A stretch of 64,000 nucleotides of DNA, taken from Streptomyces sp. Ncost-T10-10d. GTDB taxonomy: Bacteria > Actinomycetota > Actinomycetes > Streptomycetales > Streptomycetaceae. The stretch spans positions 62,001 to 126,000 of the forward strand of contig NZ_FMDF01000012.1 in assembly GCF_900091955.1 (NCBI RefSeq), written 5' to 3'. Of this stretch, positions 1 through 14,142 are shown in pieces. Within the stretch, counting starts at the first letter, position 1. Each line of letters begins with the position of its first letter. A program made the translations under genes and the position numbers. Under the pieces are notes generated by a model that had not been told where the DNA came from, did not search any database, and saw only the letters and a list, made by a program, of their open reading frames with translations.

Positions 1-1
1 G

Positions 2-477
2 ATCCCGTTCCAGGTGCTGCTCGTGCCCCTGTTCCAGATGATGGCGAGCGTCGGCTGGATCGACTCCTACCAAGCGGTCGTCCTGCCGTTCCTGGCGAAC
101 TCCTTCGGCATCCTGCTGATGCGGCAGGGCTTCGTCGACTTCCCCGACGAGCTCCTCGAATCGGCCCGCATCGACGGCTCCGGCGAACTGCGCACCTTCT
201 ACCAAGTCGTGCTGCCGTGCGTGCGACCGCAGCTCGGCGCCCTGGTCATCTTCACGTTCATGGCGCAGTGGAACAGCTTCATCTGGCCGCTGCTCATGCT
301 CAACTCCGAGGACAAATACACCGTGCCCGTCGCGCTCAACACCCTCACGGGGCTCTCCCATGTCGACTACTCAGGACTGATGCTCGGCTCGCTCCTCGCC
401 ACCCTTCCGCTGATGGCCCTCTTCCTTCTCTTCCAGCGGCAGTTCGTGGCCGGACTCCTCGGCGGGGCGGTGAAGGG

Positions 478-481
<4 letters not shown>
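2..481 (+). CDS. Sugar ABC transporter permease, MalG type (5' truncated)
   Basis: This is the C-terminal part of an inner-membrane permease of a CUT1 carbohydrate importer; the gene begins before the window. The visible part has several hydrophobic segments and the EAA-type cytoplasmic loop (around ESARIDGSGELRTFYQVVLP) that docks the ATPase. It ends in the family-typical GLLGGAVKG tail. Its TGA overlaps the ATG of the next gene by 4 bp, so it is translationally coupled to a beta-galactosidase. The cargo is therefore probably a galactoside oligosaccharide, which is inferred from context only. Confidence 0.9.
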
Positions 482-4688
<4,207 letters not shown>

Positions 4689-4875
4689 GAGGCAGGCGGC
4701 CGCCGTTCGCTGCGCACGGGGCGCCGCTCGGCGTGTGCCCCGGTGGGTGGACCGCCGCTGCCCCGCCCCTGGATGCCACTCCGGCCTGCGCCGCATCCTC
4801 ACTGGATGCGTAGTCGGTGTACTGCGCGGCGTGGCCCAGGGCGTGGCGGTTCCTTCTTGACGGTCGTGCAGCCGC

Positions 4876-6734
4876 TCACACCTTCAGGGGCGGATCCAAC
4901 AGCCGGAACCGCAGTCGGCAGATCACCGCCCCCGTCTCGTGGCGGACTGCGTGCGCGACGACCGCGCCTCGCTGGTTCTGCAACAGCCGCTGCCACATGT
5001 GGGCCGGTTCCACCTCGGGGATGAGCACGGTGATCCGTACGCCCGGATCAGCGGCCGCAACCTCGCGTACATATGCGGCGACCGGGCGGCCGACCGAACG
5101 GCGCTGCGAGGTCACACGCACCAGAGGGACGCCCGGGTTCCACAGCGCCCAGTCTCGTTCCAGTGCCTCGGTCCGGATGCGGTCCTCGGCATCGGGGTGG
5201 CAGACCGTGACCGCGCGGACCTCGTCGCCGAGGGACACGGCGGCGGTGAGGGCCTCGCTGGTGAGCCGGGTGAGGGAGGAGACCGGAACCACGACCAGCG
5301 AGCGGTCACGGCGCGGAGGCTCCGGGATGCGGCCGATGCCCAGCCGCTCGCCGATCCTGGCGTACGCGCGGTGGACACACTCGAAGCCGGTGACCAGCAA
5401 CGGCAGGGCGACCACGATCAGCCACGCGCCGTCGTGGAACTTGGTGGCCGTGACCACGACCGCGCCGACCCCGGTCAGGAGCGCGCCCAACCCGTTGAGC
5501 GCCGCCTTGCCGGCCCACTTGGGCCCGCGCACACCGTGCCAGTGGATGACCATCCCGGTCTGGGCGATGGTGAAGCCGACGAAGACGCCGATCGCGAAGA
5601 GCGGGACGAGGGTGTTGGTGTCGCCCCGGGAGAGGACCAGGAGCGCGGCGGAGACGGCCGCGAGGGCGAGGACTCCGTGACGGTGGACCTGCCGGTCGGC
5701 CTTCAGACCGAAGACATGCGGCAGATAGTTGTCGCGGGCCAGCAGTCTGAGCAGCACCGGAAGTCCGCCGAAAGAGGTGTTGGCGGACAGTGCCAGCAGC
5801 ACCATGGTGGCGAACTGGACGACGTAGAAGGCGAGATGGTGCCCGAAGGATGCGTCGGCGAGCTGCGCAAGCACGGTCACACCTTCGACCGGCTGCAGCC
5901 CGAACCGGGAGATCAGCACGGACAGACCGATCAGCATCACACCCAGCAGCGCACCGAGTACCACCTCCGCGCGCTGGGCGCGGCGGACGGCCGGGGAGCG
6001 GAAGGAGGGCACGGCGTTGGCGATCGCCTCCACACCGGTGAGCGCCGAGCAGCCCGAGGCGAAGGCCTTGAGCAGGAGCAGCGCACGACCGTGGTGGCGT
6101 TGCCGGCGAGTACGGAGGCATGGCTGGCGGCTGCCTCGGTACTCACCGGCGCGGACCGGAAGAGACCTACCGCGATCAGCGCCAGGATCGATCCGATGAA
6201 CACCGCGGTCGGCACGACGAAGGCACGCGCGGAATCGACGATCCCGCGCAGATTCACCGCGGTGATCAGGATCAGCACGCCAAGACAGAGCCACAGCCGC
6301 TCGTCGTACAGACCGGGGAAGGCCGAGGTCAGCGCGGCCACTCCGGCGGTGACGGCGACCGCGACGTTGAGGACGTAGTCCAGGACCAGTGAGGCGGCCG
6401 CGACCAGGCTGGTGCGGCGGCCGATGTGCGCCCTGGCGACCGCGTAGCTTCCGCCGCCGTCCGGGAAGGCCGCGATGACCTGGCGGTACGAGGCCACGAG
6501 GACGGCCAGGAGGACGGCGATGGCGAGCGTGACGGGGAGTGTGAACCCGAGTCCGTGGCCACCGGCCGCTGCCAGGACCAGGACGATCGCCTCGGGCCCG
6601 TACGCCACCGAGGCCATTGCGTCGAGCGAGAGGGCAGCGAGGCCGGTGAGGGTGGTGAGCTTGTGGCGGGCCCCGGTGCCGGGGGGTTCCTCGGCACTTG
6701 GTGCCGTACCGACGTCTGAGGTCAGAAGAGACAT
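4876..6734 (-). pseudogene. APC-family permease (amino acid/potassium type), frameshifted
   Basis: This is a multi-spanning membrane transporter of the amino acid-polyamine-organocation superfamily followed by a roughly 150-residue soluble C-terminus. The first half (MSLLTSDVG... from 6734, with SLDAMASVAYGPEAIVLVLA and FPDGGGSYAVARAHIG) and the second half (LLLLKAFASGCSALTGVEAI... to the stop at 4876) are in different frames. They meet at about 6085, where one base is missing in a GTC-GT-GCG context. Restoring one base gives 619 aa, a normal length for the family. The GAAGGA ribosome binding site lies about 11 nt upstream of the ATG. Either this is a recent inactivating mutation or a sequence error. 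The substrate is unknown. Confidence 0.85.
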
Positions 6735-6805
6735 GTGCTTCGCGGTCCTTCGATCGGGTCCGTTCAGGGTGTTCCCGCTTCCGGCCGGTGACAGCGGCCA
6801 ATGGC

Positions 6806-6846
6806 ACGTTCTTGGCGTGAAACGGTGATCTCTTCACGCGTTCTTG
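6806..6846 (-). promoter_or_regulatory. Nested direct/inverted repeat upstream of the APC permease
   Basis: The octamer CGTTCTTG (plus-strand sense) occurs at 6807-6814 and again at 6839-6846, exactly 32 bp apart. Between them is a perfect 7-bp inverted repeat, GCGTGAA (6815-6821) and TTCACGC (6833-6839). The block sits 73-113 bp upstream of the permease ATG, where a transcription factor could act. I do not recognise the cognate regulator. Confidence 0.45.
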
Positions 6847-6913
6847 ACGGGGTGGCAGGGGCGACGGGAACGGGGTGGCCGGGACGACGTCGACACGGGA
6901 GGTCAGGACGGTG

Positions 6914-9900
6914 TCAATGCTGTCCCTGGCCCCCGTAGGAACCACCGATCCGCAGCCGCACAGGACCCAGCAAACCGCTGACACGCTGGCCCGGGAAGAC
7001 GAAGTGGGTCGGACTCGTCGCGTCCAGGTGCGGTGCCAGCGTCCCGAACACGGTGATGTCGAGCGTATGGGTGCCGGGCCCGACCAGACCTGTCAGATCG
7101 AAGACGTACGGGGAGCACACGCGCACCCCCGCGGCGACGCCATCGACCCGCACCTCCGCCGTCCCGCGGACCCGTCCGAGGTCGAGCGACACATGCCCCG
7201 GGGCAACCTCGGCGGGCACGGTCACCACCCGGCGGTACCGCACACCGCCGCTGTACTCGGCGAGGCCGTGCGTCTCCCAGTCGCCGACGCGAAGGCGGCC
7301 CGGCCCCACCTCACAGCGCACGGGACCGGCCAGCGCGGCACCGCCTTCGTACCCGGGGCGCGTCCGGACGCGCAGGGCCGCGGTCCGGGGCCCGCAGGGG
7401 CCACCGGCCGAAAGGCCGACGGTCACGGTCAGCACGCCCCGCGAGTCGACGGTGGTGACCGGCCCGGTGCACTCGGAGCCGTCCACGAAGACAGTCGTCT
7501 CGCCGCGCACGAGCGCAGTCAACCGGGTGGTGCCCGGCGGTAGTTCGCACCACAGCCACTCCACCGCCCCCCGGCTCCCCGGGACCGCGAACCGGACCGG
7601 CACCACCGAGCCGTCGTCCACGGTCGGCTCCAGCCAGGCGGCGCCCGGCAGCGGATGAGGGCGGCGGCGCAGATGCAGGGCGGCCGGGTCACCCACCGGC
7701 TCGCGACGTACCGCGACCGGCACACGCCCCTCCGCGTTCTCGGTCCACCAGCGGGCGTCGCTGTGCAGGGTCGCGACACGGTTGCCGTTCCCGTCGTCGA
7801 AAACCGCGTCCACCAGGACCGCGCGGTCGCCGCCCCCGGACGTCTCGACCGTGATGTCGTTGTCACCGAGGCGCAGGGCCACCGCCACGTCATGCCGTCG
7901 CACGCGCGGGACCGCGTGATCGGCGTACGGGTCGAATCCGCCCTGCCTGCCCACCACTTGTCCATTGACGCGCAGTACGCAGGGCACGCGCGCGGCCACC
8001 TGGACGACGGCCCGGGCGGGGAGGGCGGAGAGACGCAGCGTGGTGCCCATCGTCCCGGAGGCATGAATCCATTCCGGACGCCTGTAGCGCTCCGGATCCC
8101 GTACGAGCGCCACATGCGCCCGCATATCGCAGTCCTGATCAGGCGTCAGCTCCAGTTCGAGCAGACGGCGGCCCGCTGCCACTCCTACCGGGCCCATCGC
8201 GAGGTGGCCTCCGTCGTCCAGGGCGACGGGTGCCCCGTCGAGCCGGGCCCGCTTCGCCGCCGCGGCCCCGATCGCGAGGTGTCCGTCGAAGGCCTCGTCG
8301 AGGTGCAGTTCCATGCGCACTCGCACCAGCTCTTCGGCGGCGGTGGAGCCGATGTGCACGAACTCCTCCGGCACATGACCCTTGGGCCCCAGAACGGCGC
8401 GATGGATCGGGTCCTTGTACACGCCCAGGGTGTCGGACCATTCGAGGGCCGACGGGACATCGGGGCCGGGGCCGTCGCCGAGCACGAGCGCGTGCGGGCC
8501 GAACGTCGCGTGGACCGTGGTCGCGACCGGCACATCGGCGCGATCCGGCACGGCCCAACCGTCGCGTACGCCGTCCTCCCCGTCCTCTTCCACGCGGTGC
8601 CGGAACGTCCGGCATTCGGTGACGGCCGGACCGGCGGGCGGGCCGGTCGCGGGGCGGGCGAAGTCGCCCCAGGTGTTGTCGAGGGTCGGCACGAGCGTCA
8701 TGTCCCAGTCCGCGTCCGGAGGGATCTCGATGGTGGTGATGTCCGGCGCGGGTACGTCGGCCGCCAGAGGCATGGCCGTCTCCCGGGTCCCCGCCGGAAA
8801 GACCAGCACCGCTGCCGGGCCCGTATCGAACGGGACATCGACCTCCACGGCCCGGTCGTCGTCATCGGCGGCCCGCACCGGAAGCGTCCGGGGAGCGCCG
8901 CCGAACGGATCCAGCAGGACCGCCGGGCCCACCACGTCCCGCACCCGCACCCGTGCGCCGCGCGCATAGCGGTCCGGATCGAAGTCGTATCGGGCATCCA
9001 GCCAGCCCAGTGCGGCACCCCGCTCGTCGGGGGCCGCGACGGCCGCTCGGGTTGCCCGTGGGGCGGCGGCGGTCAGGAACACCACCGTGGCGCCGTCCAC
9101 ACGGCGCGCGAGTGCGGGGACCGGGGCCCGGACCACCGGGTGCGCCCCGGCGAGCGCCGCGGCGAGCGAGCCGGACGGATCGTCCGTCATGGGGACGGCG
9201 ACGGCCCGGCCGTCCGCGAAGCACGCGCGCAGCTCGGCGAGCACGGCCGCCGATCCGGGGCCGATGACGTGTTCGGGAAGGGCGCCGACCGCGATCAGCT
9301 TCCCACCGGAGGAGGCGAATTCGATGAGTCGGCGTGCTGTGTCCCGTTCCAGGACGGTGCACGAGGGCAGCACGATCGTGGCGTACGCCTCGTCCGCGAC
9401 CTTGAGCCGTACACCGCCGTCGGCCGGAGCGATCAGAGCACGCGCCAGGGACGCGTCGTCGATGACGTCGGCGTCGAGACCGAGACGGTCCATGATGCCC
9501 GGCCGGGTACGGAACCAGGCCATGTCACCGGTGAGTTGGAGATATGCCGACTGGGCCCGCGCCGCAGCATCCGTGACCCCGTCCAGAGCGGTACCGGCCT
9601 GGGCCGTGGTGGTGGGCAGGAGGATCGCGATGTCGCACAGGTGATGGCCGAGGCTCAGGATCGCGCACAGCCGGGTCACGGCGTCGGCGAAGACGCGGTG
9701 GTGGCGCCAGTACGGCTGACGCCAGTCGGTCGCAGGTGGCGCCCACTCCCACCAGCCGCCCTTGGTCGTGTAGTAGACGGCATGCGGGTTGTAGAGGGTC
9801 GCACCCGCGCGGAGCCACGGCAGCAGCCAGTCGAAGGTCTCCTCCGGTGTGCCGCCCCAGCCGGTGGAGTGGAAGGCCTCGATCCAGGTGCGGGGGCGGC

Positions 9901-10994
9901 CGTAGAGGTGGGCGAGCGAGGAATGGATGCGGGCGTCCCCGTGGTGGTCGGAGCCGGGGGCCGAGAACCAGCGGTGGGTGCGGGCGTAGTCGGCGTACAA
10001 CTCCACGCCCGCGACCGGGTGTCCGGCACGGGCGGGGTCCTGCTGGTCGCAGCCGATGAGCAGGCCGTGGCGGTCGTGCCAGGCGGCCAGCGGCCGGAAG
10101 AACGCCTCCTCGGCCAGCTCGGCACGGGTCACCTGAAAGTCACGCCGGACCCGGTGGGCGTCCGGATCCGTGCTGTCGTCGTACAGGGCATCGAGCCGTG
10201 CAGTGATGTCGTACCCGCGAAGGCGCACGAAGGCGTCGGCGAAACCGGTGGACCAGGTCGGCAGGGAAGGCAGCTCGTCCTGGAACGAGCCGACGACGAC
10301 GGTCCCGAGCCGGTCGCCCAGGCGGCGCTCGAACTCCCCGTGCACCCGGTCCAGCAGCGCCGCACACGCCCGAGTACCGAGGTAGTCGAAGCCGAGCGGC
10401 CTGTGATGATGGAGCGTCAGGCGCCAGCGTCCGGGACCCGGCGCCCGTACGACTCCGTCGTCCACCGCGACCGTGACCGCCGGGCCGACTGTCCGGCCGT
10501 CGGCGTCGACCGGTTCGGCGCGGCCCGCGAGCGGCAGGCCGTCCGGGGGACACCGCAGCTCTCCGGCCCGTATCGCTGTGGAGTCGACGACGGCACGCAG
10601 GCGGTCGAGCCGGCGTCCCGCGTGCGCGGGCTGCTCGTCGACGAGGCGCGCCTGGAGGTCGGCACCGGAGAAGCCGAGCTGATCGTAGAACCACAGGCTG
10701 ACGCCGAGTTCGCGGGCGTCGTCGCACACGCCGTCGAGCAGGGACCACCACGCGTCGGACATGAAAGGCGGGTCGTCGGCGTCGGAGCCGAACAGGGGGC
10801 CCGACGGAGCCAGGTTGAGGAGCACGAGGTTGTGCACCCCGCCCCCGCGAACCGTTCCAGCTGCGCCCGCAGCCGTGCGCGGTCGAGCCGTTCCCCGCTC
10901 CACCACCAGATGGCGGTGGGCGAGAAGGCGCGCGGGGGCTCGGCGAGTACCGCCGCAATGCTCGGGGGAGTGGTGGGCGCGCCGGTTGTGTCAT
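6914..10994 (-). pseudogene. Large GH106-like glycoside hydrolase (alpha-L-rhamnosidase-like), two frameshifts near 5' end
   Basis: This is the last gene of the rhamnoside operon. Nearly all of it (about 1300 codons from VHNLVLLNLAPSGPLFG to the stop at 6914) is one frame. The conserved start SIAAVLAEPPRAFSPTAIWW lies in a second frame, and the only good ATG (10994, 10 bp after the permease stop) in a third. Both junctions are homopolymers: GGGGG at 10964-10968 and the C runs at 10836-10846. Two inserted bases give a 1360-aa protein. The TIM-barrel-like N-terminus (WWWSGERL, SLWFYDQLGFSG) and C-terminal beta-sandwich modules (YRRVVTVPAEV, LDLGRVRGTAEVRVDGV) fit GH106-like proteins; the family call is from memory of such proteins and moderately sure. 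No signal peptide is visible. Confidence 0.72.
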
Positions 10995-11003
10995 GAGATG
11001 CCC

Positions 11004-11879
11004 TCAGCCCTTGAGACCGCCCGCGAAGCCCTTGATCACATATCGCTGAAGGACCACGAACACCACCAGGATCGGCAGGGCGGCCAGCACCAGTCCGGCG
11101 AAGACGAGTCCGTAGTCGGAGACGTACTGGCCGACGAACGCGAACACACCGACGGGCACGGTCTCCTTGTCGGAACCGCCCAGGTACAGCAGCGGGGTGA
11201 AGAAGTCGTTCCAGATGAACACGGCGTTCAGGATGATCACGGTGCCGGTGATGGGGCGCAGCAGAGGGAAGACGATCCGGGTGAACGCCTGCCGGTGGTT
11301 GCAGCCGTCGATGAGCGCGGCCTGTGCGTAGTCCTGCGGCAGGGCCCGGATGAATCCGGTGTAGAGGAAGACGGTGAAGGGCAGTTGGATGCCCGTGTAG
11401 AAGAGCACCATGCCCTGGTAGGTGCCGAGCCAGCCCAGATCGTCGACGAGTTTGTAGAGCGGGATCATGCCGAGCTGGAAGGGCAGCACGATGCCCAGCA
11501 GGAACAGGATGTACAGGCCGTATCCGATGCCGCGGGCGCGGCGAGCGAGGTAGTAGGCCCCCGTGGAACCCAGGACGACGAGGATCAGCAGACTCACAGC
11601 GGTGATGACCGTGCTGTTGAGCAGGGCGGCCCCCAGCGACGCGGAGGACCAGGCATTGCCGAAGTTGGCGAAGGTGGGTGGGGAGGGCAGCGAGAGGGGC
11701 GAGACGGAGATCTGCTGCGGGTCCTTCATCGCCAGGGTGATCAGGGCGTACACCGGGAACAGGAACATGACGGCTACCGCGATCATGACAAGTTCGAGGG
11801 CGTACCGCCCGAACCGTGGTCTGCGGCCCCTGCGTCCGGATTTCTGCTTCGCGGGTCTGCGGGACGTTTCGGTGATCAC
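11004..11879 (-). CDS. Sugar ABC transporter permease, MalG type
   Basis: A 291-aa inner-membrane permease with about six hydrophobic segments. The EAA loop (around DYAQAALIDGCNHRQAFTRI) should contact the shared ATPase, and the protein ends in FAGGLKG as is usual for MalG-type subunits. The GTG start at 11879 is chosen because it overlaps the stop of the MalF-type gene by 4 bp; the open frame running further upstream is a shadow of that gene. It works with the adjacent permease and lipoprotein, presumably importing rhamnosides released by the flanking GH78 and GH106-like enzymes. Confidence 0.92.
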   Translation of the reverse strand: MITETSRRPAKQKSGRRGRRPRFGRYALELVMIAVAVMFLFPVYALITLAMKDPQQISVSPLSLPSPPTFANFGNAWSSASLGAALLNSTVITAVSLLILVVLGSTGAYYLARRARGIGYGLYILFLLGIVLPFQLGMIPLYKLVDDLGWLGTYQGMVLFYTGIQLPFTVFLYTGFIRALPQDYAQAALIDGCNHRQAFTRIVFPLLRPITGTVIILNAVFIWNDFFTPLLYLGGSDKETVPVGVFAFVGQYVSDYGLVFAGLVLAALPILVVFVVLQRYVIKGFAGGLKG

Positions 11880-12838
11880 GCGGTCACCTCCCTCGCGCGC
11901 AGATGGCGAAGCTGGACCAGGGAGACCGCGGCGACGAACAGCGCGAGGACGAGGGCGACGGCGGTGCTGTAGCCGAACTTCCCGTAGACGAAAGCTTCCT
12001 TGTACAGCACGGTCGACAAGGTTTCGCTGGAGGTGCCGGGTCCGCCGTTGGTGGCCGCGTAGACCTGGTCGAAGAGTTTGAGACCGCCGATGGTCGACAG
12101 CATGAGGTTGATCGTCAAGGCCGGGGCCAGCAGCGGCCAGGTGACATAGCGGAAGCGCTGCCAGGTGCCGGCGCCGTCGATTCTCGCGGCCTCGTGGAGC
12201 TCGGCGGGTACGCCCTGCAGGCCGGCGAGGAAGACGACCATCGAGTATCCGGCGTACTGCCATACGACCATCGCCGCGACGGACCACAGGGCGAGCGAGG
12301 GATCGCCGAGCCAGTCCTGACGCAGACCGCCGAGTCCGACCGCGCCGAGGACACCGTTGAGGCCTGCGCCGTTCTCGGGGTTGTAGACGTACTTCCACAG
12401 GATCGCGACCATGACGGGGCTGACGACGGCGGGCGCGAAGAAGATCAGCCGCAGCAGCGCGCGGGACTTGATGTCGGCGTGGACGCCGAGTGCGAGCAGC
12501 AGGCCGACGCCGTTCTGGACTACGACCACGGCGACGGTGAGCAGCAGTGTGTTGCTCACGGACTCCAGTGCCCGGCTGTCGTCGAGCAGGGCCCGGAAGT
12601 TGTCCAGGCCGGTGAAGGAGAAGCTGCCGATGCCGGACCAGTCGGTGAAGGCGTACATCACCCCGGCGAGGCTCGGGTACAGGACGACGACGCCGTAGAC
12701 GACGAGCGCCGGAACCACGAAGAGCCACGGTGGGACCGTGTGATCGCGGTGCCGGGCCGGGCGGCCGGAGCCGGTCCGCGGCCCGCCTCCGGCCTTGCCG
12801 ACCTGGCCGTAGGCGGCCTTCTCGGACGTGGTCGTCAC
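11876..12838 (-). CDS. Sugar ABC transporter permease, MalF type
   Basis: A 320-aa membrane subunit of the same CUT1 importer. A basic cytoplasmic N-terminus (RPARHRDHTVPPW) precedes about six transmembrane helices, and the EAA-type loop is around ELHEAARIDGAGTWQRFRYV. The GTG start overlaps the stop of the upstream solute-binding protein gene by 4 bp and its own stop overlaps the next start by 4 bp, so the transporter genes are tightly coupled. No ATPase gene is present in the operon. Confidence 0.93.
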   Translation of the reverse strand: MTTTSEKAAYGQVGKAGGGPRTGSGRPARHRDHTVPPWLFVVPALVVYGVVVLYPSLAGVMYAFTDWSGIGSFSFTGLDNFRALLDDSRALESVSNTLLLTVAVVVVQNGVGLLLALGVHADIKSRALLRLIFFAPAVVSPVMVAILWKYVYNPENGAGLNGVLGAVGLGGLRQDWLGDPSLALWSVAAMVVWQYAGYSMVVFLAGLQGVPAELHEAARIDGAGTWQRFRYVTWPLLAPALTINLMLSTIGGLKLFDQVYAATNGGPGTSSETLSTVLYKEAFVYGKFGYSTAVALVLALFVAAVSLVQLRHLRAREVTA

Positions 12839-14142
12839 GATTTCTTCCCGTAGGCCTTGTCCATCTGACTCAGGGCGCCGTCGACGTCCGTCTTTCCTGC
12901 GAGCAGGTTCTGTACGGCGGCGAAATGGGCGGGCTGCACCTCGGCGTTGGGCCAGCTCTGGTCCATGAAGGGGACGGCCCGGTTGTCGTCGATGATGGGC
13001 AGGAAGTCATTGAGGACGGGGTCGATCTCGGTGGACGCATCGCGCTTGAACGGAATCGCGGCAACGGACTGCGCCCAGCGGTCGACGTTCTCCTGCTTGC
13101 CGAGGAACTCGATGAACGCCTCTGCCCCCGCTGCCTTTCTGGACCGTGCGGAGACACCGAGGCCGACGACGATGCCTGCCGGGATCCACAGGTTCGAGGC
13201 GTCGTCACCGCCGGGGAACGGGAACATGCCGAGGTCGTCCGGTGTCCGGGTGGCCCGACGGAAGTTGGCGAGCACGGCGGAGACCTGGACGGCCATCGCC
13301 GCTTTACCACTAGCGACCATGGATGTCTGCTGCTCGTACGTCGTTCCGTTGGGGTTGTCGTTGAAGAACCCCCGGCGCTGCAACTCCTGGTACTTGCCCA
13401 TCGCGCCGGCCCACCCGGAGCCGCGGAAGTGCGCCCGCCCGGCGGCCATCTCGGCGTCGAAACCGGGGTTCTTCGCGTAGACGGCGTTGGGGACCAGCGC
13501 GTAGGTGATCAGTTGGGTGACCCAGGCAGTCTGCGCGCCGAGCGCGATCGGAATCACGCCCTTGGCCTTCAATTTCGCGCAGACGTCAAGGAGTTCACTC
13601 CACGTCTTGGGTGGCTCGACGCCGGCCTCGGCGAAGGCCTTCTTGTTGTAGATGGCGCCGATGACGCTGCTTCCCGCCGAATACAGATACGTCTTGCCCT
13701 TGTACCGGTACGCAGGATGGAAGTTCGCCGGGACCTCCTTGGTCCACGCCTGGTCACTGAGGTCGGAGAGCAGCCCGGCCTTGGCCAGCTCGACCATGGA
13801 CATGGCGCTTCCGCTGCCGGGATAGAGCACATGCACATCGGGGGCGTTGCCACCCGCGAGTTGGGTGCGCACCACTGTCTGCACCTGGTCCGTGGGTGCG
13901 AACGAGGTGGAGAAATCGTCGTCGGGGTGGGACTTGCGGTACAGCGCGACGAGTTCCTCGATCGGTTTCTGCTGGTCGGCGACGCCGACGATGCGCAACT
14001 TGCCGGAGCCGTTGCTCGAATCGGAGCAGGCGGTCAGTGCGGAGGGAAGGGCAGCGAGCGCCGCGACCCCACCGCCGATACGGAGAAATCCCCGGCGGCC
14101 GACCGTGCCCCGGCCCGGCCGGCTGTGAGAACCCGTCGTCAT
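12835..14142 (-). CDS. Extracellular sugar-binding lipoprotein of ABC transporter
   Basis: A 435-aa family-1 solute-binding protein. The leader has twin arginines (GRRGFLRIGGG) and ends in a lipobox-like SALTAC, so it is probably Tat-exported and lipid-anchored at the Cys. The mature part has the typical two-lobed binding-protein pattern (LRIVGVADQQKPIEELVALY; SSVIGAIYNKKAFAEAGVEPP; SGKAAMAVQ). AGGAGG lies about 8 nt before the ATG. It overlaps the GH78 stop upstream by 4 bp. It should deliver a rhamnose-containing oligosaccharide to the two permeases; this substrate is inferred from the flanking rhamnosidases. Confidence 0.93.
   Translation of the reverse strand: MTTGSHSRPGRGTVGRRGFLRIGGGVAALAALPSALTACSDSSNGSGKLRIVGVADQQKPIEELVALYRKSHPDDDFSTSFAPTDQVQTVVRTQLAGGNAPDVHVLYPGSGSAMSMVELAKAGLLSDLSDQAWTKEVPANFHPAYRYKGKTYLYSAGSSVIGAIYNKKAFAEAGVEPPKTWSELLDVCAKLKAKGVIPIALGAQTAWVTQLITYALVPNAVYAKNPGFDAEMAAGRAHFRGSGWAGAMGKYQELQRRGFFNDNPNGTTYEQQTSMVASGKAAMAVQVSAVLANFRRATRTPDDLGMFPFPGGDDASNLWIPAGIVVGLGVSARSRKAAGAEAFIEFLGKQENVDRWAQSVAAIPFKRDASTEIDPVLNDFLPIIDDNRAVPFMDQSWPNAEVQPAHFAAVQNLLAGKTDVDGALSQMDKAYGKKS

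Noticed and set aside
7655..10996. A plus-strand open frame of about 1113 codons across the GH106-like gene
   Set aside because: It is antisense to a well-conserved hydrolase frame, and its product is a low-complexity Arg/Gly/Pro-rich sequence without family similarity, as expected for the mirror frame of high-GC coding DNA.
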